Source of the DNA: Sphingosinicella sp. YJ22
GTDB lineage: Bacteria > Pseudomonadota > Alphaproteobacteria > Sphingomonadales > Sphingomonadaceae
Assembly: GCF_011320075.1 (NCBI RefSeq)
Contig: NZ_JAANPA010000008.1
Location: forward strand, 1 to 64,000
Direction of reading: 5' to 3'
Length of the DNA stretch: 64,000 bases
The notes under the pieces are model-generated. The model had not been told where the DNA came from and ran no database searches. It saw nothing but the letters and a program-made list of their open reading frames with translations. The position numbers and the translations under genes are program-made. Positions 33,057 to 41,877 of this stretch are shown here, in pieces (within the stretch, counting starts at the first letter, position 1; the number at the start of each line of letters is the position of its first letter).

Positions 33057-33221
33057 CTAGGCCCCGCCGACTCCCTCGATCAGCCGGCCGGTGCCGAGAC
33101 AGGTCGGGCAGGTGCCGCCGTCGACCTGGCCCGAGCCGTTGCAGTCGGGGCAGACATTCTCGCCGGTGCCCGGAGCGCCCGGAGGCGCCATGTCTCCGGG
33201 AGCGATCTCGTCCTTGGTCAT
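33057..33221 (-). CDS. Small DnaJ-type zinc-ribbon protein, 54 aa
   Basis: A very short gene: the product begins MTKDEIAPGD and carries two CxxCxGxG units, CPDCNGSG and CPTCLGTG, the repeat of the DnaJ cysteine-rich zinc domain. AGGAGG stands seven bases before ATG 33221. It lies 59 bases downstream of fumC in the same direction and may be co-transcribed. Function unknown; similar small Cys-motif proteins occur in sphingomonads. Confidence 0.72.
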   Translation of the reverse strand: MTKDEIAPGDMAPPGAPGTGENVCPDCNGSGQVDGGTCPTCLGTGRLIEGVGGA

Positions 33222-33280
33222 GTTCGGCCTCCTGCCTTTCCCGCAGGAGAAGCGCGGGGGACCCCACGCGGTTCCCTGAC

Positions 33281-34687
<1,407 letters not shown>

Positions 34688-34788
34688 GGTTCCCCCCTAT
34701 GAAATTGCGTCGCCTCGGCGCAAGTCAGGGTCTCGGGGCGCACGCGACTGGGTTACGAATTCCCGACGCTGCCGGGATCGCCACGAAG

Positions 34789-35274
34789 CTATTTCTTTCG
34801 GCTGAAATCCACCGACACGACGTTGCTGCCGTCCTCGACCGGCTCCGCGGCCGGCCGGTCGTTCTCCGCGGCGCCGTGCGCCTCCTCCTCGTCCTCGTCG
34901 TCTTCCGACGCCTGGAACTGGAGCTGGAACTTGACCTCGGGGTCGAAGAAGACGGTGATCGCCGAGAAGGGGATGTGGAGCTTGGCCGGCATCTGGTTGA
35001 AGCTGAGGCCGACCTCGAAGCGGTCCTCCTGCACCTTGAGGTCCCAGAAGCGATTCTGGATGACGATGGTCATCTCGTCCGGGAAGCGATCCGACAGGTG
35101 CTTGGGGATGTCGACGCCCGCCGCGCCGGTCTTGAACGTGATGTAGAAATGGTGGCCGCCGGGCAGGCCGCCATTCTTCTCGACCTCGCCGAGGACTCGG
35201 CCGACGACGGCGCGCAGTGCCTCCTGGACGATCTCGTCATAGGGAATCAGGCTGTCGGGCGTCTCTTCGGTCAT
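34789..35274 (-). CDS. SspB-family ClpXP adaptor
   Basis: A 161-residue protein of the alphaproteobacterial SspB-alpha (DUF1321-type) family that delivers ssrA-tagged proteins to ClpXP. The N-terminal substrate-binding domain (PYDEIVQEALRAVV, HHFYITFKT, LSFNQMPAKLHIPF) is followed by an acidic linker (EDDEDEEEAH) and a short C-terminal motif ending VVSVDFSRKK, the ClpX-binding tail. ATG 35274 is preferred over 35337. Confidence 0.9.
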   Translation of the reverse strand: MTEETPDSLIPYDEIVQEALRAVVGRVLGEVEKNGGLPGGHHFYITFKTGAAGVDIPKHLSDRFPDEMTIVIQNRFWDLKVQEDRFEVGLSFNQMPAKLHIPFSAITVFFDPEVKFQLQFQASEDDEDEEEAHGAAENDRPAAEPVEDGSNVVSVDFSRKK

Positions 35275-35400
35275 CGCCGCCGACGGTAGCGCCGCCGGTG
35301 GGAGGGTCAACCCGGTTGGAACCGCAGATTTTGCCAATCAGGGTTAGGATCGAGATAGGTTGTCACCGAAGCGCAAGCTGGGGTCTACGCGTCCCCGGCT

Positions 35401-35438
35401 CTGGCAGATGCCAACCTTCGCTGGCATGAAGGTGCCAG
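35401..35438 (+). promoter_or_regulatory. Hairpin in the leader of the HIT gene
   Basis: Nested inverted repeat: CTGGC (35401-35405) pairs with GCCAG (35434-35438) and ACCTTC (35414-35419) with GAAGGT (35428-35433), leaving an eight-base one-sided bulge. It stands 16 bases before the HIT start and has no T run, so it is a leader structure rather than a clear terminator. Confidence 0.35.
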
Positions 35439-35453
35439 TTGTGGAGCCTACCG

Positions 35454-35831
35454 ATGCCGATCGACCCGACCCTGCCCTATGACGACACCAACATCTTCGC
35501 GCGCATCCTGCGCGGCGAGATGCCCTGCTCGAAAGTCTATGAGGACGAGCATGCGCTCGCCTTCAATGACATCTTCCCGCAGGCGCCGACCCATGTCCTG
35601 GTGATCCCCAAGGGGCGCTACGTATCGTGGGACGACTTCTCGGAGCGGGCGAGCGCCGAAGAGATCGCCGGCTTCGTCCGAGCGGTCGCGAAGGTGGCGC
35701 GCGACAAGGGCCTGGTCGCCGACGGCTATCGCCTGCTTGCCAATGTCGGCCAGCATAGCGGCCAGGAAGTGGCGCACCTCCACGTCCACATCTTCGCGGG
35801 CGGCCCATTGGGCCCGATGCTGTCCAGGTGA
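35454..35831 (+). CDS. HIT family protein (HinT type)
   Basis: A 125-residue histidine-triad nucleotide-binding protein. The active site H108-L-H-V-H112 in VAHLHVHIF and the GRYVSW segment fit HinT, which hydrolyses purine nucleoside phosphoramidates. FARILRGEMPCSKVYEDE and FNDIFPQAPTHVLVIPK are also family-typical. ATG 35454 is chosen as the normal start. Confidence 0.93.
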   Translation: MPIDPTLPYDDTNIFARILRGEMPCSKVYEDEHALAFNDIFPQAPTHVLVIPKGRYVSWDDFSERASAEEIAGFVRAVAKVARDKGLVADGYRLLANVGQHSGQEVAHLHVHIFAGGPLGPMLSR

Positions 35832-35936
35832 CGCCGCGGACAGCGCGTTTTCCATATTGCGCCTCCGTCACAAGCCACTAGGCTCCCCGCCCACGAAGCG
35901 GCGGGCGTGCAATGCCGCGGACTTAAGGGGACGACG

Positions 35937-37541
35937 ATGATTTTTGGGCGGGTAAAGCCTCTCGACGCCATCTTGGCGACGGCGGAAAAGAAATCGCTGA
36001 AGCGCTCGCTGGGTGCGATTCAGCTGACACTGTTCGGTGTCGGCTGCATCATCGGCACCGGAATCTTCGTGCTGACATCGGTCGGCGCGCAGAAGGCCGG
36101 CCCTGGCCTCACCATCGCCTTCATCGTCGCCGGCGCGGTCTGCGTCGTCGCGGCGCTCTGCTATGCCGAGATCGCCTCGATGGTCCCCGTCGCCGGCTCG
36201 GCCTACACCTATAGTTACGCGGTCCAGGGCGAGTTCCTCGCCTGGACCGTCGGCTGGGCCCTCCTGCTCGAATATGCGGTGGGCGCGTCCGCCGTCTCGG
36301 TCGGCTGGTCCAACTACTTTACCGACACGGTCATGGCCCGAAGTTGGGGAATAGAATTGCCCGCGGCCCTCAAGGCCGGGCCGCTGATCCTGGGCGGCCA
36401 GCCAGGGGGCTTCATCAATCTTCCGGCGGCGATCATCGCCCTTCTGATGACGTCGTTGCTGGTGGTCGGAACGTCGGAGAGCGCCAAGTTCAATGCGGTG
36501 CTGGTCGCGATCAAGGTCACCGCGCTCACCGCCTTCGTGATCCTGACCCTGCCGGTCATGGAGAGCGAGAATTTCACCCCGTTCGCTCCGGGCGGCCTGT
36601 TCGGCGGGTTCGGCTCGGGCGTCGGTATCGTCGGCGCAGCCGCCACGATGTTCTTCGCCTATGTCGGCTTCGACGCGGTGTCGACCGCCGCCGAGGAGAC
36701 CAAGAACCCGCAGCGCAACGTGCCGATCGGCCTGATCGGCTCGCTGGCCATCTGCACCATCTTCTACATCCTGGTCGCGGCCGGCGCGATCGGCGCGATG
36801 GGCGGCCAGCCGGTCATGGGCCCCGACGGCACGCCTCTCGGCACCGGCACCCCCGAACTGGCGCGGATGTGTGCGACCCCGCAATATGCCGAGGCGCTGG
36901 TCTGCTCCCGCGAGCCGCTCGCCCACGTGCTCCACACGATCGGATTCGGAACGATCGGCAACCTGATCGGCTATGCGGCCTTTATTGCGCTTCCGTCGGT
37001 CATCCTGATCCTGCTGTTCGGCCAGACCCGCATCTTCTTCGTGATGTCGCGCGACGGCCTGTTGCCGGAGGCGCTGTCGCGGGTGCATCCGCGCTGGAAG
37101 ACCCCGCACGTCGTGACTCTGATCACCGGCGTGATCGTCGCCGCCGCTGCCGCCTTCTTCCCGGTCGGGCAGCTCGCCGACATTGCCAATGCGGGCACGC
37201 TCTACGCCTTCCTGATGGTGGCGATTGCGGTGTGGATGCTGCGCAAGCGCGATCCGGGCCGGGCGCGATCCTTCCGGGTGCCTGCGCTGTGGCTGGTGGC
37301 GCCGTTGACGGTTCTCGGTTGCCTGTTCCTGTTCTTCAACCTGCCGGTTGAAGCGATGCTGGTGCTTCCGATCTGGACGGCGATCGGAATGGTGATCTAC
37401 TTCGCCTACTCCTATCGCAAGAGCCATCTCGGCCGCGGCCTCGTCGAGGTGCACGAGCCGGAGATCCACGACATCCAGCCGCCGATCCCGGGCGTCGACG
37501 AGGATCGTGCGCACGATCCCAACGCCAACCAGCCGCTCTGA
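35937..37541 (+). CDS. Amino acid permease, APC superfamily (CAT-like)
   Basis: A 534-residue inner-membrane transporter with about twelve helices. The first helix has FGVGCIIGTGIFVLT, the APC substrate motif, followed by AGPGLTIAFIVAG and CYAEIASMVPVAGSAYTY, typical of cationic amino acid transporters. FDAVSTAAEETKNPQR is the loop motif of that group. Substrate is not certain. AAGGGGA precedes ATG 35937; a strong terminator lies just after the stop. Confidence 0.93.
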   Translation: MIFGRVKPLDAILATAEKKSLKRSLGAIQLTLFGVGCIIGTGIFVLTSVGAQKAGPGLTIAFIVAGAVCVVAALCYAEIASMVPVAGSAYTYSYAVQGEFLAWTVGWALLLEYAVGASAVSVGWSNYFTDTVMARSWGIELPAALKAGPLILGGQPGGFINLPAAIIALLMTSLLVVGTSESAKFNAVLVAIKVTALTAFVILTLPVMESENFTPFAPGGLFGGFGSGVGIVGAAATMFFAYVGFDAVSTAAEETKNPQRNVPIGLIGSLAICTIFYILVAAGAIGAMGGQPVMGPDGTPLGTGTPELARMCATPQYAEALVCSREPLAHVLHTIGFGTIGNLIGYAAFIALPSVILILLFGQTRIFFVMSRDGLLPEALSRVHPRWKTPHVVTLITGVIVAAAAAFFPVGQLADIANAGTLYAFLMVAIAVWMLRKRDPGRARSFRVPALWLVAPLTVLGCLFLFFNLPVEAMLVLPIWTAIGMVIYFAYSYRKSHLGRGLVEVHEPEIHDIQPPIPGVDEDRAHDPNANQPL

Positions 37542-37564
37542 TCGGCTGAGGCTGAATGAAGAAG

Positions 37565-37596
37565 CGGGCGGTCCCACCAGGTGGGGCCGCCCGTTT
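37565..37596 (+). terminator. Rho-independent-type terminator after the permease gene
   Basis: Near-perfect 14-bp stem CGGGCGGTCCCACC / GGTGGGGCCGCCCG (one G-T pair) followed by TTT, 24 bases after the permease stop. Confidence 0.72.
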
Positions 37597-37646
37597 CGCA
37601 ACTGGGAGAGGTGAAGCGGCGTTCAGAGCGGGTGAGGAGACAAGAA

Positions 37647-37805
37647 TTGGCCACTCAACCGCCGCCCGAGACGCCCGCACCGGCTCAACCGGGTCAGCCG
37701 ACCCAGCCGCCGCCCGAGATCGTCCCCCCGGCGCCCGACATCGACCAGCCCGATCCCGGGCCGGCACAGACGCCCGGGACGGCGCCCGGTCAGCCGATAG
37801 ACTGA
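37647..37805 (+). CDS. Possible small Pro-rich protein, 52 aa
   Basis: Low-complexity product of Pro, Gln, Asp and Thr (PPPETPAPAQPGQPTQPPPE) from a TTG at 37647 preceded by GAGGAGACAAGAA. Short Pro-rich proteins of this kind are common in sphingomonads. It sits between two terminators, as an independent unit. The composition makes homology hard to judge, and no promoter is evident. Confidence 0.4.
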   Translation: MATQPPPETPAPAQPGQPTQPPPEIVPPAPDIDQPDPGPAQTPGTAPGQPID

Positions 37806-37810
37806 CAACA

Positions 37811-37843
37811 AAAAGGCCCCCGCTCACCCGAGCGGAGGCCTTT
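37811..37843. terminator. Bidirectional terminator
   Basis: Stem AAAAGGCCCCCGCTC / GAGCGGAGGCCTTT with loop ACCC, one mismatch, flanked by A on the left and T on the right. It lies between the convergent small Pro-rich gene and the adenosine-kinase-like gene and can serve both. Confidence 0.72.
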
Positions 37844-37864
37844 AGCTTCTGGCGAAATTGGCGT

Positions 37865-38854
37865 TTACCCCAGCTTCTGCTTGACCAGCGCCTTGAGGTC
37901 CGCCTCGGGGCGGGCGCCGTAGTGGGAGATGACCTCGGCCGCGGCGATGGCGCCGATGCGCAGGCACTCTTCGAGGCCGCGGCCCTGGACGTGGCCGTAG
38001 AGGAAGCCGGAGGCGAACAGGTCGCCGGCGCCGGTCGTGTCGACGACCCGGTCGACCGGCTCGGGCTTGATCTCGACCCGCTCGCCGCCTTGGACGGCGA
38101 CGGCGCCCTTCTCGCCGCGGGTGACGACGACCAGGGGAACGTCGCGGGCGAGCGATTCGATGGCCGCCTCGGCGTCGGTCCCTTCCAAGATCGCGGCTTC
38201 TTCGTCGTTGGCGAACAGCATGTCGATCAGGCCCTCATTGATGAGGGTGCGGAAGTCGCCGCGGTGCATGTGCACGCAGAAGTCGGCGCAGGTCGCCAGC
38301 GCGACCTTGCGGCCGGCCTTGCGGGCGATGTCGATCGCGCGGCGCATCGCGGCGCGCGGCTCGGGCGGATCCCACAGATAGCCTTCGAGCAGGAGGATCG
38401 AGGCGCTGGCCACCAGTTCGTCGTCAATCGCGTCGGCGGGCAGGTAATGGGACGCGCCGAGAAGGGTGTTCATGGTGCGCTGGCCGTCCGGCGAGACGAG
38501 GATCAGGCAGCGGCCGGTCGGCTCGCCTTCGCGCGCGGGCGTGTCGAACTGGACTCCGGCGGCGGTGAGGTCGTGGCGATAGATGGCGCCGAGCTGGTCG
38601 TCGGCGACCTGGCCGACGAACGCGGTGCGCGCGCCCAGAGTCGCGAGGCCGGCCAGGGTGTTGGCGGCGGCGCCGCCGCTGATCTCGCGGCCCGGTCCCA
38701 TCTTTTCGTAGAGCTCGACCGCACGGGTCGCGTCGATCAGCCGCATCGAGCCGGCGGGCAGGCCCTCGCGCTCGAGGAAGGCGGCGTCGGTGTCGGCGAT
38801 GACGTCGACGATGGCGTTGCCGATCGCAAGGACGTCGAGGCTGGCTGCGGTCAA
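37865..38854 (-). CDS. Adenosine kinase-like PfkB-family kinase (copy 1)
   Basis: A 329-residue ribokinase-family enzyme, probably phosphorylating adenosine or a related nucleoside/sugar. GNAIVDVIA, SGGAAANTLAGLA and the anion-hole/catalytic motif D272-TTGAGD278 are clear. I used TTG 38854 (preceded by CAGGAG), which gives MTAASLDVLAIGNA, matching the paralogue at 49733. An upstream GTG at 38968 adds 38 unconserved residues. Divergent from lnt with ~125 bases between starts. Confidence 0.88.
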   Translation of the reverse strand: MTAASLDVLAIGNAIVDVIADTDAAFLEREGLPAGSMRLIDATRAVELYEKMGPGREISGGAAANTLAGLATLGARTAFVGQVADDQLGAIYRHDLTAAGVQFDTPAREGEPTGRCLILVSPDGQRTMNTLLGASHYLPADAIDDELVASASILLLEGYLWDPPEPRAAMRRAIDIARKAGRKVALATCADFCVHMHRGDFRTLINEGLIDMLFANDEEAAILEGTDAEAAIESLARDVPLVVVTRGEKGAVAVQGGERVEIKPEPVDRVVDTTGAGDLFASGFLYGHVQGRGLEECLRIGAIAAAEVISHYGARPEADLKALVKQKLG

Positions 38855-38979
38855 GACTTGTGGCTCCTGCTGGAAAGCGCCGCGCCTAGCGGGGGTTAGG
38901 GCGCGGGGCAACCGTTCGCCGACTCTCGGGAACGGGGCTGGCTTGCATGGTTGCCTGGCCACCCCCATAGCTCGGCGCG

Positions 38980-40491
38980 ATGAAATGGTTCCTGGCCTGC
39001 GTCGCGGCGGGGGCGGCGAGCGCCTGCGGCTTCGCTCCCCTCAATCTGTGGCCGCTGACCTTGGTCGGCGTCGCGTTCCTCTTGTGGGCGCTCGAGAGCG
39101 CTCCGAGCCTGCGCAGCGCCCTGCTTCGTGGCTGGGGCTTCGGGCTCGGCCAATTCGTGCTCGGATTGAACTGGATCGCGACCGCCTTCACCTACCAGTC
39201 GAACATGCCGGCCTGGCTCGGCTGGATCGCGGTGGTCCTGCTCTCGCTCTATCTGGCGGTCTATCCCGCGGCGGCCGCCGGCCTGGCGTGGCGCTGGGCG
39301 GGTGGGGACCGGCTGCGGATGGTTCTGATCTTCGCAGCGGCATGGATCGTGACGGAATATCTGCGCGCGGTGATGTTCACCGGCTTCCCGTGGAATCCGC
39401 TCGGCGTCTCGCTGCTGCTCACTCCGGCCTCCCTGTTCGCAGCCCTGTTCGGCACCTACGGCCTCAGCGGCCTCGCGGCGCTGATCGCCGGCGGTCTCTA
39501 TCTGCTCGCGCGGCGCGGCTGGAAGGACGGCGGCGGACTGGCTGTTGCGGTGGCGGCACTGGTCGGCATCGCCTGGCTTGCAACGCCGGCGCCGAGCGGT
39601 GAACCCGGACCCGCCGTTCGCATCGTTCAGCCGAACGTCAGCCAGGACCAGAAGCACGAAGAAGGCTACGGCCCGCAGCTGCTCCGATTCCGCGAGTCCG
39701 CGGTGAACACGACCGGCGAGCCGCGACTCCTGCTGTGGCCGGAGGATGGCGTTCCGTTCCTCCTCGACGAGAGACCGTCCGACGCGCGGATGATCGGCAG
39801 CTGGCTCGGCGAGGACGACCTGCTGCTCACCGGCGGGTTTAAGATCGAGCGCGACTCCGCCGGCCGCGCGACCGGCGCCCGCAACAGCGCCTGGGTGATC
39901 GATCCCGCGGGCCGCTTGCTTGGCCGCTACGACAAGGCGCATCTCGTGCCCTATGGCGAATATCTGCCGATGCGCGCCCTGCTTGAGCCGATCGGCCTGT
40001 CGCGCCTCGTGCCGGGAACGCTCGACACCTGGGAAGGGCCGGGCCCGCGCACGCTCGACCTGCCCCGGTTCGGCCGGGTCGGGCTGCAGATCTGCTACGA
40101 GATCGTTTTCTCAGGGCAAGTGGTCGACCGCGCCAACCGCCCCGACTTCATCTTCAATCCCTCCAACGACGCCTGGTTCGGCCGCTGGGGCCCGCCCCAG
40201 CATTTCGCCCAGGCGCGGCTTCGCGCCCTTGAGGAAGGCCTGCCGGTGCTGCGTTCGACCCCGACCGGGATCTCGGGCGTGATCGATGCGCGCGGCCGAG
40301 TCCTCGCCTCGTTGCCCTGGCAGGAGCTTGGCGTCATCGACACCCGCCTGCCGCCGCCCGCGCCGCCGACCCTGTTCGCCCGCGCCGGCAACTGGATGCC
40401 CTTCGTCTTCGCACTGCTGCTGGTCATCGCGGCGGCTGGGCTCGCGGCGTTGCAGTCGCGCCCAAAGCGGGCTAGTGAGCGCCGCACATAA
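38980..40491 (+). CDS. lnt: Apolipoprotein N-acyltransferase
   Basis: Lnt adds the third acyl chain to lipoproteins in the inner membrane. The 503-residue product has six to eight N-terminal helices and a nitrilase-type domain with the catalytic triad: E255 (LLWPEDG), K319 ([13 protein letters not shown]) and C372 (LQICYE). NPSNDAWFG is another hallmark. Ends with a membrane helix. Partner of lgt at 25443. metK follows. Confidence 0.96.
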   Translation: MKWFLACVAAGAASACGFAPLNLWPLTLVGVAFLLWALESAPSLRSALLRGWGFGLGQFVLGLNWIATAFTYQSNMPAWLGWIAVVLLSLYLAVYPAAAAGLAWRWAGGDRLRMVLIFAAAWIVTEYLRAVMFTGFPWNPLGVSLLLTPASLFAALFGTYGLSGLAALIAGGLYLLARRGWKDGGGLAVAVAALVGIAWLATPAPSGEPGPAVRIVQPNVSQDQKHEEGYGPQLLRFRESAVNTTGEPRLLLWPEDGVPFLLDERPSDARMIGSWLGEDDLLLTGGFKIERDSAGRATGARNSAWVIDPAGRLLGRYDKAHLVPYGEYLPMRALLEPIGLSRLVPGTLDTWEGPGPRTLDLPRFGRVGLQICYEIVFSGQVVDRANRPDFIFNPSNDAWFGRWGPPQHFAQARLRALEEGLPVLRSTPTGISGVIDARGRVLASLPWQELGVIDTRLPPPAPPTLFARAGNWMPFVFALLLVIAAAGLAALQSRPKRASERRT

Positions 40492-40503
40492 AGACATCCT
40501 TAT
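40488..40503 (+). promoter_or_regulatory. Imperfect palindrome in the metK upstream region
   Basis: ATAAAGACATCCTTAT is 12 of 16 self-complementary, overlaps the lnt stop and lies 44 bases before the metK ATG. It resembles the AT-rich operators described for ArsR-type SAM/SAH-responsive regulators (SahR type) of alphaproteobacterial methionine genes, but the match is from memory and the regulator is not in this window. Confidence 0.35.
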
Positions 40504-40547
40504 ATCCGCATAACCACCAATCTCAGAGCGAAAAGGCCGTTCTCGCA

Positions 40548-41789
40548 ATGCGCAGCAACTACATCTTCACGTCCGAATCGGTGTCGGAAGGCCATCCGGA
40601 CAAGGTTGCCGACCAGATTTCCGACGCGATCGTCGACCTGTTCATCGGCAAGGACCCGGAGGCGCGAGTCGCCTGCGAGACGCTGGTGACCACGCAGCGC
40701 ATCGTCGTCGGCGGCGAGATCCGCTGCAAGGGCGTCTATGACGAGACCGAATTCGCCGACACCCATGGCTGGGCCCCCGGAGTGCGCGACGAGATCGAGC
40801 AGGTCGTCCGCCACACCGTCGAGAAGATCGGCTACGAGCAGGACGGCTTCCACTGGCAGACCGCCAGCTTCGAGAACCATCTTCACGGCCAGTCCGCGCA
40901 CATCGCTCAGGGCGTCGACGAGAGCGGCAACAAGGACGAAGGCGCCGGCGACCAGGGCATCATGTTCGGCTACGCCACCGACGAGACCCCCGACCTGCTC
41001 CCCGCCACCCTCTATTACTCGCACCGCATCCTCGAGCGGATGGCGGCCGATCGCCATTCGAACAAGGTCGACTTCCTCGAGCCGGACGCCAAGAGCCAGG
41101 TGACGCTTCGCTACGAGAATGGCGAGCCGGTCGCCGCGACAGCTCTGGTCGTCTCGACCCAGCACGCGCCGGGCTATTGCGACGACGGCCGCGAAGGCTC
41201 GAATCCCGAGAAGTATGCCGAGCTTCGCGACTATGTCGTCGGCGTGTTCAACGACGTGCTTCCGAAGGGCTTCATCACCGACGAGACCAAGATCTACGTC
41301 AACCCGACCGGCCGCTTCGAGATCGGCGGCCCGGACGGCGACGCCGGCCTCACCGGCCGCAAGATCATCGTCGACACCTATGGCGGCGCGGCCCCGCACG
41401 GCGGCGGCGCCTTCTCGGGCAAGGACCCGACGAAGGTCGACCGCTCGGCCGCTTACGTGGCGCGCTACCTCGCCAAGAACGTCGTCGCGGCGGGCCTCGC
41501 CAAGCGCTGCACCATCCAGCTCTCCTACGCGATCGGCATCGCCGAGCCGCTCTCGCTCTATGTCGACCTCCACGGCACCGAGAAGAACGGCGTCAGCGCC
41601 GAGAAGCTCGAGCAGGTGCTCCCGACTCTGGTGCGCCTGACCCCGAAGGGCATCCGTACCCATCTCGGCCTCAACAAGCCGATCTATTCGCCGACCGCGG
41701 CCTACGGCCATTTCGGCCGCAAGGCGGAAGGCGACCTGTTCAGCTGGGAAAAGACCGACCTGGTCGATCAGTTGAAGGCGGCGCTTTAA
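40548..41789 (+). CDS. metK: S-adenosylmethionine synthetase
   Basis: Makes SAM from methionine and ATP. The 413-residue protein has the conserved [19 protein letters not shown] start, the [12 protein letters not shown] signature and the [16 protein letters not shown] loop. A long insertion and GYEQDGFHW are typical of alphaproteobacterial MetK. Followed by a strong terminator. A possible operator lies upstream. Confidence 0.97.
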   Translation: MRSNYIFTSESVSEGHPDKVADQISDAIVDLFIGKDPEARVACETLVTTQRIVVGGEIRCKGVYDETEFADTHGWAPGVRDEIEQVVRHTVEKIGYEQDGFHWQTASFENHLHGQSAHIAQGVDESGNKDEGAGDQGIMFGYATDETPDLLPATLYYSHRILERMAADRHSNKVDFLEPDAKSQVTLRYENGEPVAATALVVSTQHAPGYCDDGREGSNPEKYAELRDYVVGVFNDVLPKGFITDETKIYVNPTGRFEIGGPDGDAGLTGRKIIVDTYGGAAPHGGGAFSGKDPTKVDRSAAYVARYLAKNVVAAGLAKRCTIQLSYAIGIAEPLSLYVDLHGTEKNGVSAEKLEQVLPTLVRLTPKGIRTHLGLNKPIYSPTAAYGHFGRKAEGDLFSWEKTDLVDQLKAAL

Positions 41790-41798
41790 GACAGGACG

Positions 41799-41822
41799 GC
41801 CCGCCCGGACGGCCGGGCGGGC
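41799..41822 (+). terminator. Terminator after metK
   Basis: Perfect 10-bp stem GCCCGCCCGG / CCGGGCGGGC with loop ACGG, ten bases after the metK stop, followed by GCTCTT. The T content is low. Confidence 0.65.
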
Positions 41823-41877
41823 GCTCTTGCCGACGACTCCATTTGCGAGTCCCCGCCGGGCGGCCTAAATCCCGGCC

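Noticed and set aside
35868-37601. A 577-codon frame antisense to the amino-acid permease
   Set aside because: Very Arg/Asp/Gly-rich composition typical of shadow frames; the permease is well supported.
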